The notes: generated by a model not told the origin, from the sequence alone. Shown: positions 22,665 through 34,489, numbered from the stretch's first letter. The stretch: DNA of 64,000 nucleotides from Pomphorhynchus laevis (GCA_012934845.2 WNNJ02003378.1:99831-163830), one strand, 5' to 3'. Translations and numbers: made by a program.

Positions 22665-25600
22665 TTGTTAGTCATTTTAGCCAGACGCAGAAGAACAACG
22701 AAAACTGATGCTGATGGTCGCAAAGTGTCTGGAGATTTGATGGTAAACTGTTGCAATGATCGGGAAGAGCAAAGTTCATCGCATATTCGTAATCCTCACA
22801 ATTCTAGTTCAAGTCACATTATGACTGGTAAACCAATAAATGCGAATCAATCGTGTTAAGCGCGCAGCGCCTCGCGAAATCGATGCCTAATCCTTCAGAA
22901 TGTTCCTGAGGCTCTATCATCATACACCACGCAGAGAAGAATGGACGCGTATTTAGACCATGTACATTCAGTACTAACTCAGATATGCGCAGGCGAGAGC
23001 TGCGACTTTGTCGGACAAATTAAGGTGCTTGGTCTATTCGTTTAGGTAAGCAGTTGGATTTCCCGAGGTTGTTGAGGGTGGTATTCGAAACGAATGAACA
23101 GGCTAAATTCGTGATATCTGTTTCGAACAAATAGCGTAGTGATAAAGTTCGTATCCGTCCTGATTATTCAATGGAGGAAAGAAAAATGGCGTGGGAAGCT
23201 AGGATTGAGTTGAATCGTCGCATTTTGGAGGGAGAAGATAACCTAGTTATTCGGGATTTTCGAGTTGTCCGGAAAAGGCCGTTTGTGCGTTGGCTTCCAC
23301 TTGTAACGAGGTCGATCTCATTTGCTTCGATTGGTTGATTCCAAATGCTGAAATGCATTCTCGGGGGTAGCATGTCGCAATGTGCTCCTATCATTGGCTA
23401 CACAAATATTCGTAGTTTAATTTCGAATCTTGATGATGTTAGAGTTTGGACGCATTCTACGCATACAGACGTGTTGGTTATTTCTGAGACGTGTTTACAC
23501 GATGCCATTCCTGATAACGTAGTATCTATTCCAGGTTATCAATTGTTATGTTTAGATAGATGTCCTCCTAAGAGGGATGGTGGAGTGGCACTTTATGTTC
23601 AGGATAGGAACGTTATTAGCAATATAGTGAGATATTCAAATAGAGAATGGACATGTGAGTGCTTAATAGTTGATCTTGTTATATGTAGCCTCTAGGTTTC
23701 ATTGGGTGTTCTTTATTAAACACCCAAATCAGCCATTTTAGAGGATGAGCTGATGCATATTTTAACTAGAGCTTGTAGTATGAGTGATCACTCGTTCATC
23801 TTAGTTGATGATTTTAATCTACCGACCCTGGTGATTGATTAATATGGCAACAGTATTATTGGTAACTGTTTCTGTGAGGATAAAAACCTATGGAAGCTCT
23901 TGGTATGTAATCAATTACTCAGCCAGCATGTATCTGCTCCTACTAGATTTGGCACTGATAGAGTACGTTCTTGATCTTGTATTTTCTCAAAGAGATGGTC
24001 AGATATGTGACCTATCCCATAATCATCCAATAGGAGGAAGTGATCACTGTGTTTTGGTGTTTAAGCTGACTATAGTTTCAGATATTCTTGCAATCGATGC
24101 CGAACCTGCATTAACGAAGATATCATGGGATCATGTTGATGTTGAAATGTTACAAAAGTTTGTGTCCTCGTTGAACTTTGAGTGCGGTGATGTTGAAAGC
24201 CAGGAATGTTGGTACTTCATTCGAGATTTACTAATTCGTATATCTGATTATTTTGCTCCGCGTAGATTAATGCAGAAAACTGCTTATAAGAAACCTCCGT
24301 AGTTTGACAGTAGTCTACGTGAAGCTCTCAAAAGACGCAACAATTTGTTTAGAAAGTGTGGTCACGAAGGTAATTTGATTGCTCAATTCAAACTTGCTCA
24401 CAATGCATATAAGTGTCTCAGAATTAAGAAACGGATGGAGTATGAGGACCAAATTGTGCAATCTTTAAATAGCTCGCCCAAACGCTTTTGGTCATATGTT
24501 CGTCAAAGTACGCGTACTTATTGTGCAATCACTAGATTATCATCAAACGGTAAGTTGCTTGATTCCCTTCTGACGTTGCTAATGAGTTTGCTAATGCATT
24601 TGACCTACACAATGCTAGTTCGACCATAGAAGATAGTGTTCAGTCAGTCAGTTTTCCTCCTTGCTTTAGTGCTTCCATTATAATCAATGTGGATGATGTG
24701 GCTTGGAGGTTATCACATTTGTCGTCTTCATCTTCTTCAGGTCCTGATGATATTCATCCGCATCTACTCAGGGTGTTGAGTCAACATTTGGCTCCTTCGG
24801 TCACTAGCTTGTTTTAGGCATCTCTGGATAGCATGGATGTACCGTTTGAATGTAAGAGTGCGATAATTATGCCGGTATTCAAAAAGGGTGACCCGCAGCT
24901 AGCAGACAACTATCGAGCTATAAGTCTTACAAGTCATTTGGGTAAGGTACTGGAAAATAGCATCCACGAACATATACTCAGGCACTTGAGCATATCAGGT
25001 CAACATAGCTTTATGCAACATGGCTTCAGAAAAGGACGTTCTTGCCTTACCAACCTTTTGTCTGCCCGTGAGGCCTGGATTGAATCCATGTCTCAAGGAA
25101 AGGCAGTTGACGTTATTCTGTTCGATTTTAGTCGTGCGTTTGATCGTGTTCCCCATAGTCTCTTCATTCAAACAGTGGCCAGCTACGGCATTAATAGCTA
25201 AGTTATAGGATGGATTAGAGGTTTTCTATGTAACAGATCTTTCATAGTACGAGTTGGTAGTACCCTATCCTCACCACATTTAATTACGTCAAGAGTTCCT
25301 CAGGGTTCTGTACTAGGACCTTTATTGTTTACCATGTTCATGAACAATTTTCACACAAACTCCATTGTCAGTGTTTAGCCTTTGCTGACGACATCAAAAT
25401 CTGATGTGAGGTCATATCTGCAGATGACCATATCCGCTTACAACGTGACATTGACAGGGTTAATACATGGATTGTTAATACTTGGGTATTGTTAAACATT
25501 TCTAAGTGCTAACACATTCGTCTCGGCTTGTCCAATGTGTCTTCCTTGTATAGTGTCGGGACATATAGTATCATTTCGACCCATCAGGTTCGTGATCTTG

Positions 25601-26255
25601 GCATACTTATGCAATCGACTTTTAAAACTAGAATGGATACTGAAAGACGTTGCAGTTCAGCAAGGAAAATGATTTTTCTGATTAAAACTTGCTTGTTAAT
25701 ATCTCCTGTGTTTTGCTCGGCTATATAATGTGTTTGTTTGTCCCAATATCGAATATGCTATCAAGGTATCATTCCCTTCTACAAGAGGTGAAATGAGGGA
25801 TTTGGAGAGAATTCTACGTCGTGGCAGGAAGCTCGTTCGAGGATGTAAAATGATGAGTTATAGCGATCGTTTAACTTCAATAGGCATGATATCAGTGCAA
25901 GCCAGACTACTCGTTCTGGATCTGTTTGCAATGTGGTCTATAGTAAAGGAGATAGACGGCTACCCAAATGAATGTGTTGAATTGAATGTCCGACAAAGTC
26001 GCAGGGGTCATTTTCTCGCGTTACGCGCAAGACAAATTGGAAGGTCGACAATGGTATCGCGATTGTCACGCAGAGTGAGAAGGTTATGGAACGCATTGCC
26101 TCACGACATCATGATTGCGTCATCATCGAGTCAATTCAAAGCCACGGTCAACACTTGGATACGACACGCTGATCAAGGCAATATCGGAAGTTTTTATCCT
26201 TGGTTTGGTTGTAATTGATATGTTTGTTTCATGTGTTGTAATCTGCGATGAGCGG
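22665..26255 (+). mobile_element. CR1-like LINE with ORF1 tail, endonuclease and reverse transcriptase
   Basis: The ORF1 remnant includes the segment IRPDYSMEERKMAWEARIEL and then NLVIRDFRVV (~23154-23262), the conserved C-terminal part of CR1 first ORFs. The second region starts ~23345 with an endonuclease (YTNIRSLISNLDDVR, LVISETCLHD, KRDGGVALYVQ, then GGSDHCVLVFKL at ~24022). Reverse-transcriptase blocks follow: SSGPDDIHPHLLRVLS (~24738), IIMPVFKKGDPQLADNYRAI (~24862), LFDFSRAFDRVPHS (~25120), VPQGSVLGPLLF (~25297) and a CLAFADDIK catalytic box (~25374). The C-terminal region runs to ~26216 (NALPHDIMIASSSSQFKATV). The 3' end reads GGGCAAAACGGCCTTGCTGG near 26252. Several stops and frame changes interrupt it. 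It directly follows the Gypsy element. Confidence 0.85.
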
Positions 26256-26266
26256 GCAAAACGGCC

Positions 26267-26800
26267 TTGCTGGTCAAAGCCCTGTATGTAATAATCTGCC
26301 TATTGTGGGTACATTTCAGCTCGGTCAAATGTTTTTACATACATACCAGAAAGCACGTTCCTACGAAAGATCGAAACGCGCGGCTGGATAATTTTTGCAG
26401 TGGCTTTCATGGAGACAGATTTCAGCAGTCGTTTTTCGACATCAATATTTTCTCAGTACATGCTCAGTCTGGCGCCAATCAAAGCCGAATGTCTGCATTC
26501 CAGTTTAACGAATCTCGAAAAATAGCTAAACAAGGTGAAGGTATAATTAAAATTAAACATGGACTTTTCATCCTGTTATTATTCTCCAGGTTTGGTGGGA
26601 TTGGTGAGCGATCCATTAGTGTTCTTAAAGAGATTGCATTAAAATCATCCCACGGTGACTCTTCTAGCTATCCCGAAGTTCTAGTGCATTTAAAAAAGAA
26701 AAATTACGTTTGCTAGTGCACTGGCAGCTTCTGCATGTTTGCGATCTCCCAGATCTGCTAAGCCGTACACGTACTTTACAAACTCAAACTATACATAATA
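26267..26800 (+). mobile_element. LINE with restriction-like endonuclease, C-terminal fragment
   Basis: The open stretch 26267-26716 carries DRNARLDNFCSGFHG, QSFFDINIFSVHAQSG, FNESRKIAKQGEGIIKIKHG and FGGIGERSISVLKEIA. I recall the order ARLD, FFDVRVF, Y..HE..KR..Y..R...E.G.F.PLVF, GGMG from the C-terminus of a family of animal LINEs. There the spaced acidic residues fit a PD-(D/E)XK-like nuclease core. Homologous pieces occur at 28390-28765, 43370-43945 (reverse-transcriptase part) and 57985-58220. This copy is 5' truncated directly after the preceding CR1-like 3' end. Confidence 0.6.
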
Positions 26801-27000
26801 TTGGACTTTTCTGTTTTCTTTTTCAAAATAAACTCATTTCCATTAAAAAATATTAATAATAATTAATTATTATTAATAATAATTATTTAATATTATTAAA
26901 AAAATATTATTAACTTTAAGATGTTATTAATTATATCATCTAATTAATTAAGATGTTATTAATTAATTATTATTAATTTTATTATTATTAATTTTAAGAT
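26801..27000. repeat. AT-only tract
   Basis: About 200 bp of TTATTAATAAT-type sequence, including GATGTTATTAATTA repeats, between two pieces of the same LINE family. Confidence 0.6.
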
Positions 27001-28790
27001 GTTGCACGTCGGATCGTGGGCAAGGCAATCCTTAACTACATTAAACATGATTTACAAGATGCAGCAGGAGCCACACATATGTGTGCTTCAAGATAAAACG
27101 GATTGGATCACGTGGTTCATTCACTAAGGGAAAATATGCGAATAATCCAAATTACGGAATTTTGGCAGTCGAGGCAAAAAAAACGCATTTAACATCATCA
27201 ACAGACATATGATCATACACAACATTCAGTATAGTTGCCAAACCCTGGCACAGACGCTACGAAATGTATATTCAACATATGTCCATCTGGTTGTAGATAA
27301 TGACATACTTTATTCTCGCGAGGACGTCACTCAGTGTGATCCATTGGTGATGGCGCCGTTTGCAATGGCATCAAGAATATTGATTAAACTCATAACTGAT
27401 AAATGAGCACTGTCCCAGTGTGGCACAAAAGTGGTACGCCGATGACGCCAACTTTATCGGAACGACAGAAGATCTCTCTAAAGTGTGGAAGTTATTGAAG
27501 AAATCAGGACCATATTTCGGATACCACATTAATGAAAGAAAAACACTTGTTGATTCACTTCATGCCATCGTACAACACAGGAGAATTGAATGGGATACGG
27601 TTGAATTACGATGGCTTAGAGATTCTTGGCGTTGTGAACGGAACGCAGGATTATGTAAGCTTGAAGACTCAGCAAAAAGTATCGGAGTGAGTGACTCTTA
27701 TTGATAGGCTGGTATAATGTTCAAGATACGATCCTCAGGTGGCATTTGCAGGACTGAAACACTACAGAATGAAAATGGCTTCATTTTCTTCGAACTACGG
27801 ATTATCAATCTTCTGACATGATCCCTCTCCGTGATGTGATACTAAAACGATTGCTTCCAGCGATATTATACTATGAGGTGGACGAGGATACAATTGTGGT
27901 ACTTAGACTGCCTGCAAGACTGGATTGGATTGGCATTGTGGATCGTTTTTCGTGAGTTATCTCGAATTAAACGCTTCAAACGTATTTCGGATACATATTC
28001 TTCTGGATTAAAAGGAAACGAGTTGCGATGGCTGCAAAATGAGCTATTTGCTCTCATCACAAAGGAAAAAATGAAACTTTCGAGAGTAAGCTTACACACG
28101 TGAATCCACGATTATGCACAAGGTTTACATGTGCACTAGACGTCAGCTATTCCAGGTTCTTCGACGTGCTTAAGCGCACTTCCACTCAAGCATGAACAAT
28201 ATGATCTATCACCTAGCGAATTCAGGGATGGAGTTGCAACCAGTTACGGATGGGAACCAAAGGATGCCACTGTTACTGCGTGTCAATGTGGTGCTAAAGC
28301 CGACATGGACCATCTATTACCATGTAAACGCTGAGGTCAGTCCGTAAATACAAGGCAAGACTAGACATTGCTTGTGCAGGTATAACAAGGATGCGTTTTG
28401 AGCAGATAGATGTCGTAGTGTTCAACAACCACGCCAATTCATACTCCCAATCGACGTCTTCGGCGTTTGAATACCATGAATCACGAAAACGTGTCAAATA
28501 CGATGAACGAATCAGGGTTATCGAACGGGGCATATTTGTGCCTGCAATATTTACTTGTTCCGGTGTAATCGGTCCAAATGTCTTAAATCTATTGAAGGCA
28601 GTAGTAAGAAAACAAGCCGTTAAACATGACCTTCCCTATGCTGAATGTATGTGCCGTCTAAAACGAGTTCTAGCTTTATGCTTATGCCGTGCTGCGTCTA
28701 ACTGCATTAGAGGAAGGAGAGCTTCAATTAACAAAAATAGTTGGGGCATCATACGTAACACATGATTAAATTTTATTTGCACATATCAAT
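27001..28790 (+). mobile_element. LINE with zinc knuckle and restriction-like endonuclease, larger fragment
   Basis: Reverse-transcriptase palm: SREDVTQCDPLVMAPFAMAS (27316-27375; the usual form is REGTTQGDPL) and WYADDANFIGTTEDLSKVW (27429-27485, catalytic YADD), then GPYFGYHINERKT. Further on, CQCGAKADMDHLLPCKR (~28282-28332) is a CxC..H..C knuckle. The C-terminal domain follows (28391-28765): IDVVVFNNHANSYSQS, EYHESRKRVKYDERIRVIER and CSGVIGPNVLNLL. This palm, knuckle, nuclease order fits LINEs that use a restriction-like endonuclease rather than an apurinic-type one. Frame changes and stops break it, for example the TGA directly after LPCKR. Confidence 0.65.
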
Positions 28791-29174
28791 TATTATATTA
28801 ATTATAATGTACGGACCCGTTTGCAAATAACCTTTGAACTGTATTATTAATGATAACAATTATCATAAAAAAATTATTTATTTTGAGCTGGTGCGTCAAT
28901 TACATTGATAAATAATTTTAAAGTCGTATGGGGTAGCTTGTATTTTATCTTTGTCATTTTATTCTTGGTACGTGTATATTCACGAATAATTTATGGTAAA
29001 TTAAAACAATCACAACAACATTTATCCAAAAAGATTATTACGTTCTTAAAATATTGAATATTAAAATTATTATTAACTTTTTGAAGCATATTATTAATTA
29101 CATGTGAACTTGTTTTTGTTGTAGATAGCCTGACGTTGCAATGTAGTTTTTGTTATTCTTTATAACTCCTAGAC

Positions 29175-29815
29175 GAACTGATAGGATCCGCTAGCACTCA
29201 TCATACGGATGAACTACCATCAGTCGTCTTGGCTGCCTTGTGATTTATTTAAAATGCATCTCCACAACTTTTCTTACGTGGTAGCATGTGCATAGCCTCT
29301 TTAAATAAACAACGTGCTATCCGGATCATTCAAATTTACTTCGGCAGGATATTTAATTGATATCGTTGCTTGTTTCTTCACACGAGCCTTTACTGGGTAC
29401 CGTTTTATAGTTTTAGAGTATAATCTATGTATACTAAGTGATTACGGTTTTGACTTCTCACCTTCTTGAATACAATACGCTGTTATAAACCATTGTGTTC
29501 CGGGAGCTACCACTGTAGATGTTGCTAAATAGCAGAGTTCAATTACAAGCAGATCAGACTTCTTTATCATCCCTAGATATAATTATCGTAGCTGACAGCA
29601 CTCATCAGTATGGTGAACTAATATTAGTCGTTTCGGCTGCCTGTGATATATTTAAAAGGCAGCCTCGAGACTGCTTGTGTTGTAGCATTGCGTATAGCCT
29701 TTTTAAATCTAACCACATGCTATCCAGATCATCCTAATTTTATTCGGCAGGAATTTAAATTGATGTCATTGCTTGCTTTCTCATATACTTTTTACTGATA
29801 CCATTTTATAGCTTG
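29175..29815. repeat. Diverged direct repeat pair (~240 bp units, ~420 bp apart)
   Basis: 29195-29420 and 29600-29815 share strings in the same order: GCACTCATCA, GATGAACTA / GGTGAACTA, AGTCGT..CGGCTGCCT, GTAGCAT, ATAGCC, TGCTATCC, GATCAT, TTCGGCAGGA, CATTGCTTGC-like and CCATTTTATAG. It is a local tandem duplication or a two-unit satellite. Confidence 0.6.
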
Positions 29816-30411
29816 ATATTTATCGTAATCGGGACTTTGACAACAATTGAAAATGAACAATTTATCTTTTATATTTCCTATGGATAATATCAGTAGCTAC
29901 CGTAATATAAAATTGAAAATAATTTTTGTAATAATTTATTTGTTCATGGTTCCTTTTACTTGATATATATATGAAAGATAGGAACCATAATAATGAAAAA
30001 TATGTATTTCTTTAGCAAATTTAGGCTAGCATTTCAATAGTTTTTCTATCATAATACAAAATTGAGTTTTTTACTTTTAAAAATCAGTCTTATAAATAAA
30101 ATAGTTAAACTTTATTTTAACAATTTATCTCGATTCATCATGTGTATGTAGTTTTTCCAAAGAAAAAAAAACTAATTCGCCTTTCTTAGTAATTTCAAAA
30201 GCTAGATCATATACATTGATCTAGATTTGTTTGTCGGAATAAATTCATACTATTTTCTTGGTTCCTATTATTTAATCATTCATGGTATAAAGTCTTTTTG
30301 GTTTTTATTATATGATCGAATAATTTAGAAGTATAGCTGAGCTATTTCGATCTATTATTTATAACTTTATACGTTACATTTACATAAACACGTTAAATCC
30401 CTTAACTCATA

Positions 30412-30606
30412 AAATTTTTAATTTTGGAACAGGATCAACGAATCATGAAATATATATCATATATTTTTTCATTTCGGTAGCTTCTGCTAGCATCAAACAA
30501 TGCTTGTGATAAAAAGTGTTTTGTTTACTTATTATGCTAGCAAAAACAGATAAAATATAAAAATTAATAATTAATTCGTTGATCTTGATCCAAAATTAAA
30601 AGTTTG
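30412..30606. repeat. Short inverted-repeat element
   Basis: Arms of about 35 bp (TTTTAATTTTGGA..AGGATCAACGAAT at the left, its reverse complement TTCGTTGATC..GATCCAAAATTAAAAG at the right) enclose ~120 bp with a second GCTAGCA/TGCTAGC pair. The structure resembles a small foldback element; no target duplication is certain. Confidence 0.45.
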
Positions 30607-31024
30607 TTCATGATGTTTTCCAAAAATACATTGCTTTCGTGAACCATTTTTGTTTCCCTATTTGGAACAACTACACAATTGATAACTTTTAATTTATAAA
30701 ATGTTAGAAGAAACTGTAACAGCAGAAATAATAAACATCAATTATAATTATCAATTTTCTTCCAGCTCACAAGATTTCTAGCAGTAGTCTAAATATCAAC
30801 AAACGTGATATTCACAAGATTTATATTTTTTACAAAATTTAAGTACTTAGATTTAGTAGAAATGTAAAAAGATCGCCTTTATGATCCAGGGTGACATCAA
30901 TATGATCATATAAATCAATTACAAACAATTCGATGATTCATCAACATAGATTTGTCAGTGAAACAACTTATCTCGGTTCATCATATTACATATTTATTTT
31001 TTTAAACTCACGTTTTGCTAACAA

Positions 31025-31170
31025 CACGTTATTAGTCAATTAATAAAAATTTACTTTTATTTTAAATTTTAACTTGATATAAGTTTAACGAAATCTTATA
31101 TAAAATTATTAATAATTATTAATAATTATTTAATTATGTCTATTAAATTTATATTTCTTGTTTAGCGATA
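31025..31170 (-). repeat. AT-rich dispersed repeat, copy 4 of 5
   Basis: Begins CACGTTATTAGTCAATTAAT and shows the ACTTTTATTTTAAATTT and AACTTGATATAAG strings of the family in reverse orientation. The distal end is diverged or lost. Confidence 0.55.
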
Positions 31171-31396
31171 ATTTTTAATTATTCAAAAGAAATACATCCT
31201 GAAGTTGTTGGCATTAGTAACGTTCATAATGGACATTCAACGAAATAGTCAGCATTGAGATAATTACAATTGATTATTTACATTTTTATATTACCTCGAC
31301 GACGATGCAATTTTTAAGTGACTATTTTTATACATTTTCATTTTATCGGAATAGATAACGATGTAATAGCATGCAAATTTTTGAATGTAAATTTTA

Positions 31397-31494
31397 ATAT
31401 ATAGTTATTACAGGAACGAAGAAGAATTTATTCTTAGTTCCTGTAATAAGAAGAACGAAGAACGTTCTTCTTCGTTCCTGTAATAACTATATAT
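31397..31494. repeat. Compact hairpin with 30-bp perfect arms
   Basis: The left arm (31397-31426) begins ATATATAGTTATTACAGG and the right arm (31465-31494) is its exact reverse complement. The 38-bp loop holds further AGAAGAACGAAGAACG repeats related to the arms. There is no coding content. Confidence 0.8.
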
Positions 31495-31959
31495 TTGAAA
31501 TGGAAGAATATTATGGGTTTAGTATTTATCAGTAAATTTTAATGACTGAATTTATATGAGGATTTTGATATGCTATAAACTGCGTTTTAGTTAATAGTAA
31601 TGAAAAATTCTGCATATGGCGCTTTGCTGATTTACACGAAAGTTCAATCTTTGAAATATTTGATCACAACTATACGATTTTTTAATTGCACTCAGTTTGA
31701 AAGTAATGGATATTCCACAGCATCATGTAGCAATAAAAAAGTTTCTATGACATTGTCCGTAATAATCGTAGCGTTAACCCTTGTTGATTTTACACTTTTT
31801 AATTATTGTAAATGAGTCATTACACGTTGTTCTCCAATACTGAATAACTCAGTACATTGTTATCTATTTCAGTTATACTGTCTATACAGCAAGCTAATCA
31901 TTGCGTACAAGGAAACGTTTCAAGTTTAAATATTTTAATTTTTTATTCTAATTCATTGA

Positions 31960-32170
31960 TAATTCTCAGTGATTTCAGCTTTGCAAACAATCTACAATGA
32001 AAGGCACGATCGAAAGCTTTGCTGAAATCAATGTAAACTAGTTACAGTTACAATTTCTCTTGATCTGATCGTGTAAACGTAATGAACGTTGATGGGCTTT
32101 TTCAGTAAATGTTTGCAGTGTTTTCGGATATACAAGTTTGTAAAGTCTTGTATAAACTTGTATTACAAGC
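31960..32170 (-). mobile_element. CR1-like LINE fragment
   Basis: About 85 bp (31960-32042) is nearly identical to 35512-35599 inside the minus-strand LINE at 34.5-36.0 kb, a stretch encoding the FSKAFD-type palm A region. The match fades further right. Confidence 0.6.
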
Positions 32171-32859
32171 TAGTATACGAATACTTTCTATTTCATAGCG
32201 ATACTTAGCATGTGTCAAAGGTAGTCTATACATATTTTAGAAGCAAATATTCCAGTTATAAATGATGTGCGGCAATTTAAAGGAACCAAATCATAGCTTA
32301 TCCAGTTTATAAACTGTGGTATTAAGAATTGTTAACTAAAGCTTTAAGATCATCCACTTAAAGTCACCCAAGCGAACTCACACCAGAAATCTATGGTAAA
32401 CTTATTGAGTTATTTCATCTATATTTTATTTACGTAATTGTGTATGAGACCGTGCCAATAAAATCGATTTCATTTTTGTAAAAATATCGACACAATTTTT
32501 AAGTATACATTTATTCTATTTAGTAAGCTTTCGACTCGTAGTCCCAAACATTTTTATAAAAATATAAAATAAAATCGCACATACTTCTTACTCAAACTTT
32601 TTAATTATAAACCTTATTACCATATAGTAATATATAGTATATACTAATCACGTCTGAATTAAAAATAACTGATGTTGATCCATTTTTAAAATTTAGATTT
32701 TTTAGCAAGACCAGTAAAGACTAACTCATTTTTATATTTCGCTGGCTGTTGCTACTAACATCATCAGAAACAAAACGTACCATTTGTTCATCAAATTGAA
32801 CAAATTGTACATGTTGTTTCTGTTCTATTATTACTTCTCGACGTTGTACTTTTGCAGAT

Positions 32860-33094
32860 TTAATTTTACAAAATCAGCAGTACGGATTTCGTCCAGGTAG
32901 ATCTACTACAATCTGCTCTACGATCTGTTAGAGATACGTTATTCTAACTATTCATATTAGCGGTATTGCTCACGGGCTATTAGTTAATTTTTGGAAGGCG
33001 TTTGATAACGTCGATAGAAAGATTCTTTGTTTAATATTTCTTGAGCTTGCTATTAACATCTTCAGAACAATTATTTATTGTTCATAACAATTAT
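32860..33094 (+). mobile_element. LINE reverse-transcriptase fragment, 5' piece of an interrupted copy
   Basis: Encodes QQYGFRPGRSTTICSTIC and then NFWKAFDNVDRKILCLIFLE, the fingers and palm A of a LINE reverse transcriptase. The copy is interrupted at ~33.1 kb by a SINE and an AT-rich repeat, and resumes at ~33.43 kb. A related piece with [12 protein letters not shown] lies at 56.6-57.6 kb (-). Confidence 0.65.
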
Positions 33095-33106
33095 TATAAC
33101 AATTAT

Positions 33107-33269
33107 GAAGAGTGAACCCGCTTCATCATCGGGTGCCCCTACGTCTTTCGACAACGCAACCTTGTGGCTTTGACGTGTGCCTACAGATAAGTCAAGAGAG
33201 AGTGCATGCTCGAGGTTTGAACATTTAGTTTGCAATGCACACGCCTTCCCCATCCGGCCACGCGGGGAC
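33107..33269 (-). mobile_element. Complete tRNA-derived SINE, 163 bp, with perfect target duplication
   Basis: The minus strand starts GTCCCCGCG, with an A box TGGCCGGATGG (33260-33250) and, 38 nt on, a B box GTTCAAACC (33222-33214). This is the layout of an internal pol III promoter derived from a tRNA. The body continues to 33107. The element is flanked on both sides by the identical direct repeat ATAACAATTAT (33096-33106 and 33271-33281), a clear target-site duplication from LINE-type insertion. No poly-A tail is obvious. It is GC-richer than its surroundings. Confidence 0.75.
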
Positions 33270-33284
33270 TATAACAATTATAAC

Positions 33285-33425
33285 TTGTTATAAGCATATT
33301 ATTATGCTTATAACAATTATTTATTATTAATTTTTTATTATTTAACTATTTAACTTTTAGTTTGCATTATTTTTAATTTGCAATATAAAATACGTATACT
33401 CAGTTAGCTTATTTAATTTGCCATG
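33285..33425 (-). repeat. AT-rich dispersed repeat, copy 5 of 5
   Basis: Ends with AATACGTATACTCAGTTAG, the reverse complement of the family's AACTGAGTCTACGTATT end, after an AT-rich body. It sits beside the SINE inside the interrupted LINE. Confidence 0.5.
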
Positions 33426-33429
33426 TTGA

Positions 33430-34460
33430 CAAAAAATTCGTTCATGTGATTTTCAATATATTGACTCCAAATTATGTACAAATATCTGGGATGTGAGGGG
33501 TAACCCTCACATCCCAGATAAAGCAAGAAATCGGAGTGTTAAAGAGAAACATCTTGGTCCTATGCTATTCTCACTATTTATATATGATCTACCGGATTAT
33601 TTGCGTTTTAATATAGGATCAACTCGTGTATTTCTGTATGCTGATGATCTGCTTGTAGTTTCAGAGTATATTATTGAAATTCAGACTGCTGATCAGGCTT
33701 TGGATGTATATCGCAGCATTAATTCCTTAAAAATAAACTTGGCAGGATAAACATTATAAACTTTCGGCGAGTAAGGAAGTTTGTCATGTCGATGTTCTTC
33801 TTTTTAACCAATAATACATTAAATTCACTAATCATTACAAGTATTTAGAAGTTATACTTACCTCGCAATGGTATTTTCATAAACATTTCGAAGCAATCAC
33901 TTGTAAAGTATTAGCGCTTTTTTTGTTCTAAAATCGACCTCATTGTCATTTTAAGGGGGCATTTCGCTACTTTTTTTATGTTAGAGACAAAATAATAACG
34001 TATAATCTAAGTGTAATTTGACAGATCTCTGTTCAGATTTTTACCAGATTGACAATAGTAAATGGACGTTCCTTAAGAAGTTTGCTGAGGTTTCATGTAA
34101 ATTTCATTCTACGCAGTTAGCATTCTTGATTAAGCAATTACAATTATCGATATATTGGCAGTTTTCCTTAAACCTGCCGATTAGGCAAGCATTTAGTCAA
34201 TACTCGAAATCTCGAGAGGACAGAATGTCTCGAATTGATTCTGCACTATTCCTTGCATCGGTGCTTTATCAGTCTCGATGGATACATCCTAATGCAAAAG
34301 ATTGGTGTATATTATTCAGAGCATGCTTACATGGTAATCATCACAATCTGTTGCATCAATATGAAATTCCACCATCGCACTGTTTAGTGCACTTGCAATA
34401 TGTTTCGTGCACTGTTTATTCTTGGTTAAAAATAAAAGTACAATTTTTTATTACGATTTA
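33430..34460 (+). mobile_element. LINE reverse-transcriptase fragment, 3' piece of the interrupted copy
   Basis: The open stretch 33493-33750 has GPMLFSLFIYDLPDYL and VFLYADDLLVVSE (catalytic YADD). The stretch 34018-34461 is likely the C-terminal part (SREDRMSRIDSALFLASVLY). Together with 32860-33094 it forms one copy split by the nested SINE and AT-rich repeat. A 16-bp perfect hairpin, ATCTGGGATGTGAGGG with its complement, lies at 33484-33519. Confidence 0.6.
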
Positions 34461-34489
34461 AGATTATTTACTACAATTAGAATTCCTTC

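Larger units (their letters stand above)
28800..31020. other. AT-rich stretch with local repeats, no gene
   Basis: No coding feature is recognised. It holds the direct repeat pair at 29175-29815, a small palindrome around GGTTCCT..AGGAACC (29947-29987) and the inverted repeat at 30412-30606. Confidence 0.45.

Noticed and set aside
31600-31815. 71-codon open frame (+)
   Set aside because: No recognisable domain, no splice or neighbour support, AT-rich codon content as expected by chance.
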